Shown here piece after piece: positions 22,998 through 31,602 of a DNA stretch of 64,000 nucleotides; position 1 is the stretch's first letter; the number at the start of each line of letters is the position of its first letter. The DNA comes from Bacteroidota bacterium. GTDB taxonomy: Bacteria > Bacteroidota > Bacteroidia > UKL13-3. Made by a program: the position numbers and the translations under genes. Under the pieces are notes generated by a model. That model did no database searches. It was not told where the DNA came from and saw nothing but the letters and a program-made list of their open reading frames with translations. The stretch lies in contig CANGVA010000006.1 in NCBI GenBank assembly GCA_947457395.1, forward strand, positions 1 to 64,000, written 5' to 3'.

Positions 22998-23873
22998 ATG
23001 GCACGAAATATTGAAGAATCAGAACTCATACTAAATGCAGATGGCTCGGTTTATCACCTGCACCTTAAGCCGGAGGATTTAGGAGAACTGGTTATCTTGG
23101 TAGGCGATCCGGATCGGGTTGAACAGGTCTCTGTTCACTTTGACAGTATTGATACAAAGAAGCAAAAGCGGGAGTTTATTACCCATACCGGAAGGATAGG
23201 TAATAAGCGGCTTTCAGTTATTTCAACAGGTATTGGCACAGATAATATTGATATTGTTTTGAATGAATTGGATACGCTGGTGAATATTGATTTAGAAAAC
23301 CGAATTGTCAAAGCCAATCAAGTTTCATTACCTATTATTCGTATAGGCACTTCCGGCTCACTGCAACCCGATATTAAGGTGGATGATATTCTGTTATCTT
23401 CCTACGGGCTGGGTTTAGACTCACTGATGTTGTATTATGAATATGAAAGTGATTTGCAAACATCAAACATGCTGAACGAGATTTCTAGCCAATTAAACCT
23501 TGCGAATATCAGACCTTATTTGTTTAAAGCTCCGGGTAGGTTATCTGATTTTTTTAATGATGAAGTGAAACATGGCATAACAGCAACGTGTTGCGGTTTT
23601 TATGGTCCACAGGGTAGGGTGCTTAGGTCTGGTGCCAGATTTAATGATTTGATTGCCCGCTTGAATCAGTTAAAGGCCGGTGCCACGCGAATAACCAATT
23701 TTGAAATGGAAACAGCTGCTATTTATGGTATGGCAAGCATCTTAGGGCATCGTGCACTTTCTGTTAATGCCATTTTAGCCAATAGGATTGAGCACCGTTT
23801 TTCGTCAAATGGTTTAGCTACGATTGATAAAGCCATTAAAATGGTTTTGGATAAAGCAGAGCAGATTAGCTAA
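22998..23873 (+). CDS. Nucleoside phosphorylase (uridine phosphorylase type)
   Basis: This protein of 291 residues belongs to the PNP/UDP family, which splits nucleosides with phosphate for salvage. The phosphate-binding VGDPDRVEQVS (about residues 34-44), STGIGTDNIDIVLNEL, RIGTSGSLQPD and TNFEMETAAIYGMA near residue 230 define it. Substrate choice between uridine and other bases is uncertain. The start was set at MARNIEE because the 18 upstream codons are not conserved in the family. The end overlaps the convergent NUDIX gene by 8 bases. Confidence 0.85.
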   Translation: MARNIEESELILNADGSVYHLHLKPEDLGELVILVGDPDRVEQVSVHFDSIDTKKQKREFITHTGRIGNKRLSVISTGIGTDNIDIVLNELDTLVNIDLENRIVKANQVSLPIIRIGTSGSLQPDIKVDDILLSSYGLGLDSLMLYYEYESDLQTSNMLNEISSQLNLANIRPYLFKAPGRLSDFFNDEVKHGITATCCGFYGPQGRVLRSGARFNDLIARLNQLKAGATRITNFEMETAAIYGMASILGHRALSVNAILANRIEHRFSSNGLATIDKAIKMVLDKAEQIS

Positions 23874-24318
23874 GTAAATTTGATGGTTTGATAAAGCCAC
23901 AAACTTTTTTATCAATCGGGAAAGTGAGCATAGACTCGTGCAGTTGATGCAAGTCAACCCAGAAAAAGCGTAGTTTCTCTGTTCTGCCATTTACTACTAT
24001 TTCGTGCGCATCTTCCCGGATATCAATCTGGCCTTTTGCATTTACTGCATAGTAAACAGAAATAAGTTGATCGCCCGGTTTAAATGCACTTTGCTGAAAA
24101 AAGTCGGTAGTATAAACATGATGCGCTATTTCAACCTCAAGACCTGTTTCTTCCATAAACTCACGTATCAGGGCATCATGCAAACCTTCGCCAAACTCAA
24201 GTCCGCCACCCGGAAATTTTACGAACTCCATATTACCTGCCTGCTCGTGCACCAGCAGAATCCGGTTTTGGTGTTTCAGAATGCCATATACCCTAATACT
24301 AAACCGGTTTATCTGCAC
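23866..24318 (-). CDS. NUDIX hydrolase
   Basis: This 150-residue protein has a complete Nudix box: GGLEFGEGLHDALIREFMEETGLEVE, with the REXXEE metal-binding signature. It probably hydrolyses a nucleoside diphosphate linked to another moiety; the substrate cannot be told. It starts three bases after the end of the outer-membrane protein gene and is the last gene of a four-gene minus-strand operon. Confidence 0.9.
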   Translation of the reverse strand: MQINRFSIRVYGILKHQNRILLVHEQAGNMEFVKFPGGGLEFGEGLHDALIREFMEETGLEVEIAHHVYTTDFFQQSAFKPGDQLISVYYAVNAKGQIDIREDAHEIVVNGRTEKLRFFWVDLHQLHESMLTFPIDKKVCGFIKPSNLLS

Positions 24319-24320
24319 AA

Positions 24321-25109
24321 TTAATTATCATTTAAGATATGTGTTATACCGAAATTAATACCTGCAAAGTAAGGTCTTACGGACATGTTTGATTGGCTAA
24401 CGGAAAAGGGATATATGCCAAAAAGCGGCTGAATAAACAGGCTTATTTTTTTCTCATATCGGTACTCAGCCTTCAAACCAACCATCATATTAAGTGTAAA
24501 AGTTGCTCCGTCATATCCGGTAGAGTCAATATCAAAAGTATGGTTATTGTCTATGGAAAAATATTTAAGGTTAGCTGTCATTTTATGGTTTAGAAGGAAG
24601 TTTAATCCCACTCCGCCTGTTGCATGGAAGATCCATTTGTAATCGGAAGTTTGTTTGATTAAATAATTGAACATAACGGGAATTTGCAAATACTGATACC
24701 GATAGTTATAGGCAATACTTTTTCTGTTATCTGTTAGGTCCTCAATAATACCTCTTCCAATTCCCGGGTGAATTTTATCGCTAAATTTCGGATTGTCTTG
24801 AATGCGCTGGAAGCCCACATCAGCATATCCAATTCCCGCCTGCAGGCTCCATTTGGCATTAAGCAGATAATTAAACCATGCATGAAATCCGTAGGAGATT
24901 CGGTATGACTCATCCCTGCCAAACGAATCTGCTATCTGAGTATATGTTTTGTTGCCAAATCCCGGAGCTGCTCTTGTTATATCTGATCCGGTGAAAGCAC
25001 CGCATAGCATAGGCGCAACACTTATACCTGCACTCATTTTAATACGCGATTGTGCATGAGAAAAGAAGCCCAAACAAATTGTTATAAAGGTGAGGAGATA
25101 AGATTTCAT
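24321..25109 (-). CDS. Outer-membrane beta-barrel protein
   Basis: This 262-residue protein has a signal peptide ending in SHAQ (residue 19). The rest is a run of amphipathic strands with aromatic girdles, such as SLQAGIGYADVGF, YLQIPVMFNYLI and FTLNMMVGLKAEY, typical of porin-family PorT-like or outer membrane protein beta-barrel proteins. It ends in an NFGITHIL strand. No ligand can be read. It sits in an operon behind a PorV-like gene. Confidence 0.75.
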   Translation of the reverse strand: MKSYLLTFITICLGFFSHAQSRIKMSAGISVAPMLCGAFTGSDITRAAPGFGNKTYTQIADSFGRDESYRISYGFHAWFNYLLNAKWSLQAGIGYADVGFQRIQDNPKFSDKIHPGIGRGIIEDLTDNRKSIAYNYRYQYLQIPVMFNYLIKQTSDYKWIFHATGGVGLNFLLNHKMTANLKYFSIDNNHTFDIDSTGYDGATFTLNMMVGLKAEYRYEKKISLFIQPLFGIYPFSVSQSNMSVRPYFAGINFGITHILNDN

Positions 25110-25155
25110 CTGCAGTTAATTACAGACACAATTAAATAAATAAAAGTAAAAACTG

Positions 25156-26226
25156 CTAACTCTTTTTATTGATGTTGAGACGCAGAGAAATGATATTGCT
25201 ATAGGGAAGCGAACTTACACCACCTACATTAGAAAGGGCATAATCAATGGCAAGGTTGCTTATTTGCAAACCCACACCCAGGGTTGGTGTGTAATTATAT
25301 TTACTGGTGCCATCAAAGTCTTTCTCTTTCTGTATATTCATGATTCCGCTTCTGAGGAAAATAATGTTTTTGTATCCAAGTTCCATCCCCATGCGAGGAT
25401 CTATATTAATGATGCGATTAGAGACCAGCACATTTCTCTGACCATCAAAAGTAATATCGGCATTAATTTCCGGTTCAAAACTGAGTTTGTTGAAAAAATT
25501 GAATCTTCTGGAAATACCCATTATGGTGCGAGGTACTGTTATTTCAAGTGTATTTGCTGGAAGTTTGTTATTGGTTTGGAGCAAAACTTGTTTCTGGCTT
25601 TGCGAAAAACTGTACTCCCAAACATTGAATGTAGAAGTAACATCGCGAAAGCAAATACCCATTTTCCAGTTACGATATTTGTATTGGGCACCGGCATCAA
25701 ATCCAAAACCCCAGGCACCGGCAAATTCGCCCACAATGCGTCTGATGATTTTAACATTTGCACCAACATTCAGACCTTCTATGCCAAAATTTCTGGCATA
25801 GGAGCCCATGAATGCATAATCTACCGCAGAAAAACTTTGTATACGGGAATAATCAATCTGCCCATTTTGAAAAAGGTCCAATGTATTGGGTATATCATCT
25901 ACACCCACTCTGATAACGGTTAAAGCGGCAACACTTTTATCATTTAACCTATAAGCAAAAGTTCCGTAATCATGTTTAACAATGCCGGCAAATTGCTCAT
26001 TATGCATCACGGCTAATTGTGCCTGATCTTTTATATGTAGCAATCCCGCAGGATTCCAGTATGCAGCAGTTGCATCATTTACTCCGGCAACTACAGCACT
26101 ACCCATTCCTGCAGCCCTGGCACCTACACCCAATGACAAGAACTCATTGCTGTATTTAAGTGCCTGGCTATTTGCCGCAAAAGGCAACATGCCGATAAAC
26201 CACAAAAGAATTAATACTATTCTCAT
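25156..26226 (-). CDS. PorV/PorQ-family outer-membrane protein (PorV2-like)
   Basis: This 356-residue protein has a signal peptide ending in ANSQA near residue 21. The mature start LKYSNEFLSLGVGARAAGMG, followed by DATAAYWNPAGL, is the FadL-like barrel signature found in the type IX secretion proteins PorV, PorQ and their relatives. PorV helps move T9SS cargo to the attachment complex. Which subtype this is cannot be settled by eye; the end NIISLRLNINKKS fits. It lies in an operon overlapping the upstream gene by one base. Confidence 0.8.
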   Translation of the reverse strand: MRIVLILLWFIGMLPFAANSQALKYSNEFLSLGVGARAAGMGSAVVAGVNDATAAYWNPAGLLHIKDQAQLAVMHNEQFAGIVKHDYGTFAYRLNDKSVAALTVIRVGVDDIPNTLDLFQNGQIDYSRIQSFSAVDYAFMGSYARNFGIEGLNVGANVKIIRRIVGEFAGAWGFGFDAGAQYKYRNWKMGICFRDVTSTFNVWEYSFSQSQKQVLLQTNNKLPANTLEITVPRTIMGISRRFNFFNKLSFEPEINADITFDGQRNVLVSNRIINIDPRMGMELGYKNIIFLRSGIMNIQKEKDFDGTSKYNYTPTLGVGLQISNLAIDYALSNVGGVSSLPYSNIISLRLNINKKS

Positions 26227-26891
26227 TACGTAAAAATCTGTCTGAGGCTGTTCACCTGTTTTTCCGCGTCTGCAAAATAATCATTTTCCAGTTTCAACAA
26301 AGCGGCAAGGAGTTTGTTTCCGTCAGTTTCATCCATTGCCGGTAGTCCTACCCTCATCATAATTCTGTTTAACGAGTAAATGAACTTATTATTATTTGTA
26401 TAGTAATAAATATACTGCACACCAGTAAAATGCCTGTAAAACTGGAAAAATGCTTCAGAATCTGACATACCATAGTGAAGCAGGAATTGTTTTAGTTCGC
26501 TTGGCTCAACCAATAATAAAGATTCATAAAATGCATCAACTTTCTCAGGGTAGCAATTAACCAGCATCCGGTCAAGCATCAGTTCAAACGCAATATGCGC
26601 AATAAACCATTTTCGCTGTACCTGTTCGCTAAGTCCTGCCTCATTAACTGCCCGGGTAAAAATGTAAACGTGCGAGGTGAAGAATTCAGAAGCATGAAAT
26701 TTTTTGTCAGCAGCATAGTGTTTCACAGTTCCGGAATAGAGTTGTGTTTGTGTATCAGCGCTTGGGTGTGGCAGTGGAGGGTGATGAAAATGTTTAATCC
26801 ATCGCTTGCATACATCCGGAAGTAGCAAGCCTGTATTGTGATAATGATTTCCCGGAATATGGTCAATAAAATAATGAGATAAGTAGTTCAA
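26226..26891 (-). CDS. AcpH-like protein of unknown function
   Basis: This 221-residue helical protein begins MNYLSHYFIDHI and later has LLLPDVCKR, KKFHASEFF and IAFELMLDRML. This layout resembles acyl-carrier-protein phosphodiesterase (DUF479/AcpH) homologues with MNYLAH starts. The conserved His and Asp positions are only partly present, so activity is uncertain. It is the first gene of the envelope operon with PorV-like, barrel and NUDIX genes. Confidence 0.5.
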   Translation of the reverse strand: MNYLSHYFIDHIPGNHYHNTGLLLPDVCKRWIKHFHHPPLPHPSADTQTQLYSGTVKHYAADKKFHASEFFTSHVYIFTRAVNEAGLSEQVQRKWFIAHIAFELMLDRMLVNCYPEKVDAFYESLLLVEPSELKQFLLHYGMSDSEAFFQFYRHFTGVQYIYYYTNNNKFIYSLNRIMMRVGLPAMDETDGNKLLAALLKLENDYFADAEKQVNSLRQIFT

Positions 26892-26916
26892 AGTGTAAAA
26901 TCCCGATTAGTGATTT

Positions 26917-27069
26917 CTACCTATTCTTATTCTTGATTAATCCGTTCTTGTTGTATTTAGCTTTATAATGATGTTGGGGGTCGCTGAAGTTTGAGCATTT
27001 TTTTGCTTTGCATCCCAACATTCCTATTAGCAAAACCAATATGAATAAAGTTGTTATTCTGGATATCAT
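26917..27069 (-). CDS. Small lipoprotein, 50 residues
   Basis: The start MISRITTLFILVLLIGMLGC is a compact lipoprotein signal with Cys at residue 20. The mature part KAKKCSNFSDPQHHYKAKY, ending in GLIKNKNR, is basic and resembles tiny uncharacterised Bacteroidota lipoproteins with a Cys-rich start. It is too short to be noticed by standard cutoffs. The neighbouring AcpH-like gene starts 25 bases downstream, so it may lead that operon. Confidence 0.6.
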   Translation of the reverse strand: MISRITTLFILVLLIGMLGCKAKKCSNFSDPQHHYKAKYNKNGLIKNKNR

Positions 27070-27117
27070 AATTCAAATGACGTACATAAAATAATATTAA
27101 ACAAACAACCTCAACAA

Positions 27118-27146
27118 AAAAGTCCTGCCGATGAGACAGGACTTTT
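27118..27146 (-). terminator. Terminator after the histone H1-like gene
   Basis: AAAAGTCCTG (27118-27127) and CAGGACTTTT (27137-27146) form a strong hairpin with T-runs. Confidence 0.8.
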
Positions 27147-27167
27147 AAGTTAGATTCGGAAAGCTGA

Positions 27168-27359
27168 TTACTTTTTCTTAGCAGCTTTCTTAGCAGTTTT
27201 CTTAGCAGCTTTTTTAGGAGCAGCTTTCTTAGCAGCTTTCTTAGCAGCTTTTTTAGGAGCAGCTTTCTTAGCGGCTTTCTTAGCAGCTTTCTTAGGAGCA
27301 GCTTTCTTAGCAGCTGACTTAGTAGGAGCTGCTTTTTTGGTTGATTTTTTAGTTGCCAT
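27168..27359 (-). CDS. Histone H1-like Lys/Ala-rich DNA-binding protein
   Basis: This 63-residue protein is almost only Lys, Ala and Pro, in repeats such as KKAAPKKAAKKAAKKAAPK. Such tails resemble eukaryotic H1 and bacterial Hc1-like proteins and bind DNA non-specifically, helping compact the nucleoid. The repeats are encoded by near-identical codons. It has its own -7 promoter box (27389-27396) and terminator. Confidence 0.9.
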   Translation of the reverse strand: MATKKSTKKAAPTKSAAKKAAPKKAAKKAAKKAAPKKAAKKAAKKAAPKKAAKKTAKKAAKKK

Positions 27360-27388
27360 GTTTTATAACATTTGATTGATTACGAAAA

Positions 27389-27396
27389 CAAAGTTA
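27389..27396 (-). promoter_or_regulatory. -7 element of the histone H1-like gene
   Basis: On the minus strand this reads TAACTTTG, fitting TANNTTTG, about 30 bases before the start codon. Confidence 0.5.
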
Positions 27397-27850
27397 TGCA
27401 TGTGAATAAAAATATCAAATACTTCCTCACTATCAAGCCGAAAAAGTATGCATAAAAATATGTTGATAACTGTGGTTAACACGTGTGAAGTATTGATTTT
27501 ACTGATATCTTCATGATTCATCTATCAACAAAAAAAAATAAAAAAAAATTTACTGTTATTCAGTTTGTTACGTAAAAAACAGAGTTGCACTAAAAAAATA
27601 TTATAAAAATAAATTATCTGAATCGCTGAAGATAGCTGATTTTACTGTTGTTTACACATATAATGTATTTTTTATGACTTTACTTTGGTAATTGATTACC
27701 CCATCAATCATCAAACTTTAATCAAGTTGGTTTTAATAAATCGAAACCTATAAAATCAGTATAATTTTTTGTACAGCATATTTTATCCAATCAAATTTGT
27801 TGTTATGCTTTTTTACCAATTCCTTTGAAACAGATTATGCAAATACATTC
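27397..27850. other. AT-rich intergenic region with DnaA-box-like words
   Basis: About 450 bases carry no gene and are very AT-rich, including an A-run near 27,530-27,548. TGTTGATAA (27461-27469) and TGTGGTTAA (27471-27479) are each one base from a DnaA box on the reverse strand, and TTATCCAAT (27783-27791) is related. This is suggestive of a DnaA-binding site but weak. The cinA frame is open back to 27797, but ATG 27851 is the better start. Confidence 0.3.
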
Positions 27851-29122
27851 ATGATTGCACAACAATTAAATGCTGCCATCATTACCATAGGTGATGAAAT
27901 ATTGATAGGACAAATTACAGATACCAACTCTGCTTGGTTAGGCCAGGAGCTTGGTAATGCAGGCATCAGGGTTAATTACAGAATATCTGTTGGCGATAAT
28001 CAGTCACATATCATTCATGCATTAAATGAAGCAGCACAGTTTGCAGATATTATCATAACAACGGGAGGATTGGGTCCAACAAAAGATGATGTTACTAAAC
28101 ATACCTTCTGTGAATACTTTCATACAACACTTGTAGAAAACGAAGCGGTAAAGAATTGGGTAACCAAAATATTCAGGTTACGAAAGTTGCCTATTATTGA
28201 AAGCAATTTACAACAGGCTATGGTGCCGCAAAATTGTAAAGTACTGTTTAATCGCAGCGGAACTGCACCTGGCATGTGGTTTAATCATTCGGGTAAAGTT
28301 TACATTAGCATGCCTGGCGTTCCTTTTGAAATGAAAACTATTTTTACCGAGGAGGCATTACCTTTAATTAAGCAATCATTTACGTTACCATTTATTTTAC
28401 ATCGCACCATTCAAACCGCATCCATAGGCGAATCTTTTCTTGCAAAGAAAATAGCTGATTGGGAAAATAACCTACCACCTTTTATTCAGCTTGCATATTT
28501 ACCATCTATTGGTCAGGTTCGTTTAAGGCTTAGTGGTTATGGGATCAAACAACAGGAAGTGGAGGAGGAGATGAACAAACAGATTCAATCTCTTTATGAA
28601 ATTGCAGGTGAGTTTATTTTTGGTGAAGAAACCGATACGCTTCAGCAGGTAGTAGGAAAACAATTGCTGGATAAAAAACAATCATTGGCAACTGCCGAAA
28701 GTTGCACAGGAGGTTATCTTGCTCACCTGATTACTTCTGTTCCCGGAAGTTCAGCTTATTATAATGGCAGCATTATTAGTTATGCCAATGAGGTAAAAAT
28801 AAATGAACTGGGCGTTTCAGCAGACATCCTTGCAACAGATGGAGCAGTGAGTGAAGGATGTGTTAAGCAAATGGCAGAATTGGTAAAAATGAAATTACAT
28901 ACAGATTATGCAATTGCCACAAGCGGAATTGCCGGACCTTCCGGAGGAACAGACCAAAAGCCGGTTGGAACAGTATGGATTGCAGTAAGTGGTCCGAAAC
29001 AAACCATTGCCTCACAATTTAATATGGGCGATAGCAGGGAAAGAACCATTCATCGAACCGCTTTGCAAGGTCTGTTTATGCTGCGCCAGATGATATTAGC
29101 TGATGACAAGCCGCTTAAATAA
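27851..29122 (+). CDS. cinA: CinA-like protein (nicotinamide-nucleotide amidase)
   Basis: This 423-residue protein has the N-terminal molybdopterin-binding-like domain with AAIITIGDEILIGQITDTNSAW and TTGGLGPTKDD, and a C-terminal CinA domain with ATAESCTGGYLAHLITSVPGSS and YAIATSGIAGPSGGTDQKPVGTVWIA. The pair typically recycles NMN or handles ADP-ribose, and was first linked to competence. The extra upstream frame of 18 codons lacks family similarity, so ATG 27851 was chosen. Confidence 0.9.
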   Translation: MIAQQLNAAIITIGDEILIGQITDTNSAWLGQELGNAGIRVNYRISVGDNQSHIIHALNEAAQFADIIITTGGLGPTKDDVTKHTFCEYFHTTLVENEAVKNWVTKIFRLRKLPIIESNLQQAMVPQNCKVLFNRSGTAPGMWFNHSGKVYISMPGVPFEMKTIFTEEALPLIKQSFTLPFILHRTIQTASIGESFLAKKIADWENNLPPFIQLAYLPSIGQVRLRLSGYGIKQQEVEEEMNKQIQSLYEIAGEFIFGEETDTLQQVVGKQLLDKKQSLATAESCTGGYLAHLITSVPGSSAYYNGSIISYANEVKINELGVSADILATDGAVSEGCVKQMAELVKMKLHTDYAIATSGIAGPSGGTDQKPVGTVWIAVSGPKQTIASQFNMGDSRERTIHRTALQGLFMLRQMILADDKPLK

Positions 29123-29167
29123 TTTTGCCTGTGCCACTTAAATATTGGCATAAGTCACCCAAAAAAT

Positions 29168-29175
29168 TAAATTTG
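29168..29175 (+). promoter_or_regulatory. -7 element of the E2 gene
   Basis: TAAATTTG fits TANNTTTG and lies 53 bases before ATG 29229. Confidence 0.4.
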
Positions 29176-29228
29176 CCCCACTACTGCATATTATATATAT
29201 GTGGTTATGCATATCAAAATAAGAACTT

Positions 29229-30548
29229 ATGGCAGAATTTCAACTGGTAATGCCCAAAATGGGTGAGAGCATAGCAGAAGCAACCATTATACGCTGGGTT
29301 AAAAACGAAGGTGATACCATAGCAGCTGATGAAACCGTTTTAGAAATTGCAACCGATAAGGTTGACAGTGAAGTACCCAGCCCGAAAGGTGGGGTTTTGA
29401 AAAAACTTTTGTTCAAAGAAAATGATGTTGTAGCCGTAGGTGCAGTAATTGCTATTATCGAAACAGAAGCTTCTGCTGCAGCCACACCGGCAACCTCAAC
29501 TGCTCCATCCGCTCCTGCCAAGGTTGAAACACCGGTAGTACAAGTAGAAAAAACAATTACTGCTGCTGAGCAACTGGCTAAACCGGCTCTAACCGGTGGT
29601 TCTCGTTTTTATTCTCCGCTGGTACTAAATATTGCTAAGGAAGAAAACATCAGCATGGCTGAGTTGGAAACCATTGCAGGAACAGGAAACGAAGGCCGTG
29701 TTACCAAGCGCGATATCCTTGCACACGTACAAAATAAAGGTGTTGCAGTGCCTACTGCTAAATCTACGGCAACGGATCATAAAGCATCGGTAAGTGCACC
29801 GGTTAGTATACCGCAGCCACCCAAGGTTTCATTGTCTGGTGGAGATGAAATTATTGAAATGGACCGCATGCGTAAACTTATTTCCGACCATATGGTGATG
29901 AGCAAGCATACCTCTCCGCATGTTACTTCGTTTGTAGAAGCTGATGTAACAAATATGGTTCTGTGGAGAGACAAGGCCAAGAAAGTTTACGAGAAGCGCG
30001 AAGGAGAGAAAATTACGTTTACTCCAATGTTTATAGAATGCGTAGTAAGAGCCATCAAAGATTTTCCGATGATTAATGTATCGGTTGATGGTTACAATAT
30101 TATTAAAAGAAAAGCCATTAATGTAGGCATGGCTGCTGCGCTTCCTTCAGGCAACTTAATAGTGCCGGTAATTAAAAATGCCGACATGATGAACCTTGTT
30201 GGATTAACTAAAATGGTAAATGATCTTGCTGCTCGTGCAAGAAATAATAAACTGGCTCCTGAAGAAATTTCCGGAGGCACCTTTACTTTAACCAATGTGG
30301 GTGGCTTTGGCAATGTAATGGGAACACCTATTATCAACCAGCCGCAGGTAGCCATTATGGCAACAGGTTCTATTAAGAAAAAACCGGCAGTTATTGAAAC
30401 AGAAATGGGTGATGTGATTGCCATACGCCATATGATGTTCTTATCACTCAGCTATGATCACCGGGTGGTAGATGGATCTTTGGGCGGCTCATTCCTCAGA
30501 CGTGTAGGCGACTATATGGAGCAGTGGGATGTGAACAGGGATATTTAA
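29229..30548 (+). CDS. 2-oxo acid dehydrogenase E2 (dihydrolipoyl acyltransferase)
   Basis: This 439-residue protein has an N-terminal lipoyl domain with the lipoylated Lys in EIATDKVDSEV (about residue 43). A Pro/Ala linker leads to a peripheral-subunit-binding domain with FYSPLVLNIAKEE and GNEGRVTKRDI, and then the catalytic domain ending in SYDHRVVDG (HxxxDG). It transfers acyl groups from the E1 reaction to CoA. E1 and E3 are not nearby, so whether it serves pyruvate, branched-chain or 2-oxoglutarate cannot be decided. Confidence 0.9.
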   Translation: MAEFQLVMPKMGESIAEATIIRWVKNEGDTIAADETVLEIATDKVDSEVPSPKGGVLKKLLFKENDVVAVGAVIAIIETEASAAATPATSTAPSAPAKVETPVVQVEKTITAAEQLAKPALTGGSRFYSPLVLNIAKEENISMAELETIAGTGNEGRVTKRDILAHVQNKGVAVPTAKSTATDHKASVSAPVSIPQPPKVSLSGGDEIIEMDRMRKLISDHMVMSKHTSPHVTSFVEADVTNMVLWRDKAKKVYEKREGEKITFTPMFIECVVRAIKDFPMINVSVDGYNIIKRKAINVGMAAALPSGNLIVPVIKNADMMNLVGLTKMVNDLAARARNNKLAPEEISGGTFTLTNVGGFGNVMGTPIINQPQVAIMATGSIKKKPAVIETEMGDVIAIRHMMFLSLSYDHRVVDGSLGGSFLRRVGDYMEQWDVNRDI

Positions 30549-30587
30549 CAAAACCCATAATTTTTTAAATCCGGTAATAGGTTACCG

Positions 30588-31499
30588 TTAACCCATTCTG
30601 CTTCGCTTAATTAAAAAAGGCAGCAGTACCTGACTAAAGTCGTTTCCTACATGTGCTTGAATAAAATCAATTTTAAATTGCGCACATTTTAGTTTCAGCT
30701 TATGCCTGAACTGGGTCATTGCCTCAAGGTATTTTTCTTTTATCTGCGCAGGGAATAGCTTTAATTTTTCACCGGTTTCACTGTCAATAAACAGGTAAGG
30801 CCTGTTGCTAAAGTCAAAATCGGTTTCCAGTTTTTTATCCTCCACATCAAATACAATCACTTCGTGTTTATTATATTTGAGATGTTGTAAGGCAGCAAAT
30901 AAATCTTCTTCGGCACCTGCACTCTGAAACATATCGCTGAAAATAACCACCAGCGATCGTTTATGCATAATTTCTGCCAATTGATGCAGCGCATGGGCAA
31001 GTTTGCTTTGTTTATTTCGTTTATCTGTACTTAGGGTTTCTTCCAGCTTGGTAAGTAGCATTTTTTGATGAGACATACTGAGCTTGCAACCCGAATGAAA
31101 TTCAACACCGTCATTTATCAGACTTAAGCCACAGGCATCTCTTTGCTTTTTGAGCAGGTGCATCAGCGAAGCAGCGGCATAAACAGAGAATCTTAATTTG
31201 TTTACACCTTCCTGCGGAAAAAACATGGATCCTGAAGTATCAATAATTAACTGACAGCGAAGGTTTGTTTCCTCTTCATATCGTTTCACAAATAATTTAT
31301 CTGTTCTGCCAAACAGCTTCCAGTCTATATGCCTGGTAGATTCACCTGTATTGTAAAGTCTATGCTCAGCAAACTCAACGGAAAAGCCATGAAAAGGACT
31401 CCTGTGTAGCCCGGTTAAAAACCCTTCTACAACCTGTTTGGCCAAAAACTCCAGATTTCCTGTTTGCAACAACTCTTTTTCTGTGATACTAACCGACAT
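30588..31499 (-). CDS. DUF58 protein
   Basis: This 303-residue cytosolic protein has the DUF58 hallmark GESTRHIDWKLFGRTDKLFVKRYEEET followed by a VWA-like MIDAS start LIIDTSGSM and later LVVIFSDMF. DUF58 proteins often sit with MoxR ATPases and are thought to help assemble envelope complexes. No moxR gene is next to it in this window. Confidence 0.9.
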   Translation of the reverse strand: MSVSITEKELLQTGNLEFLAKQVVEGFLTGLHRSPFHGFSVEFAEHRLYNTGESTRHIDWKLFGRTDKLFVKRYEEETNLRCQLIIDTSGSMFFPQEGVNKLRFSVYAAASLMHLLKKQRDACGLSLINDGVEFHSGCKLSMSHQKMLLTKLEETLSTDKRNKQSKLAHALHQLAEIMHKRSLVVIFSDMFQSAGAEEDLFAALQHLKYNKHEVIVFDVEDKKLETDFDFSNRPYLFIDSETGEKLKLFPAQIKEKYLEAMTQFRHKLKLKCAQFKIDFIQAHVGNDFSQVLLPFLIKRSRMG

Positions 31500-31602
31500 G
31501 CTTCAAATGTAAACTTCTATTTTTTAATAAACGAATTCACATAACCTTAACATGGCGGTGAGTTTTACGTAATATCCGACTAACACTTTCGTAATCATAA
31601 AA

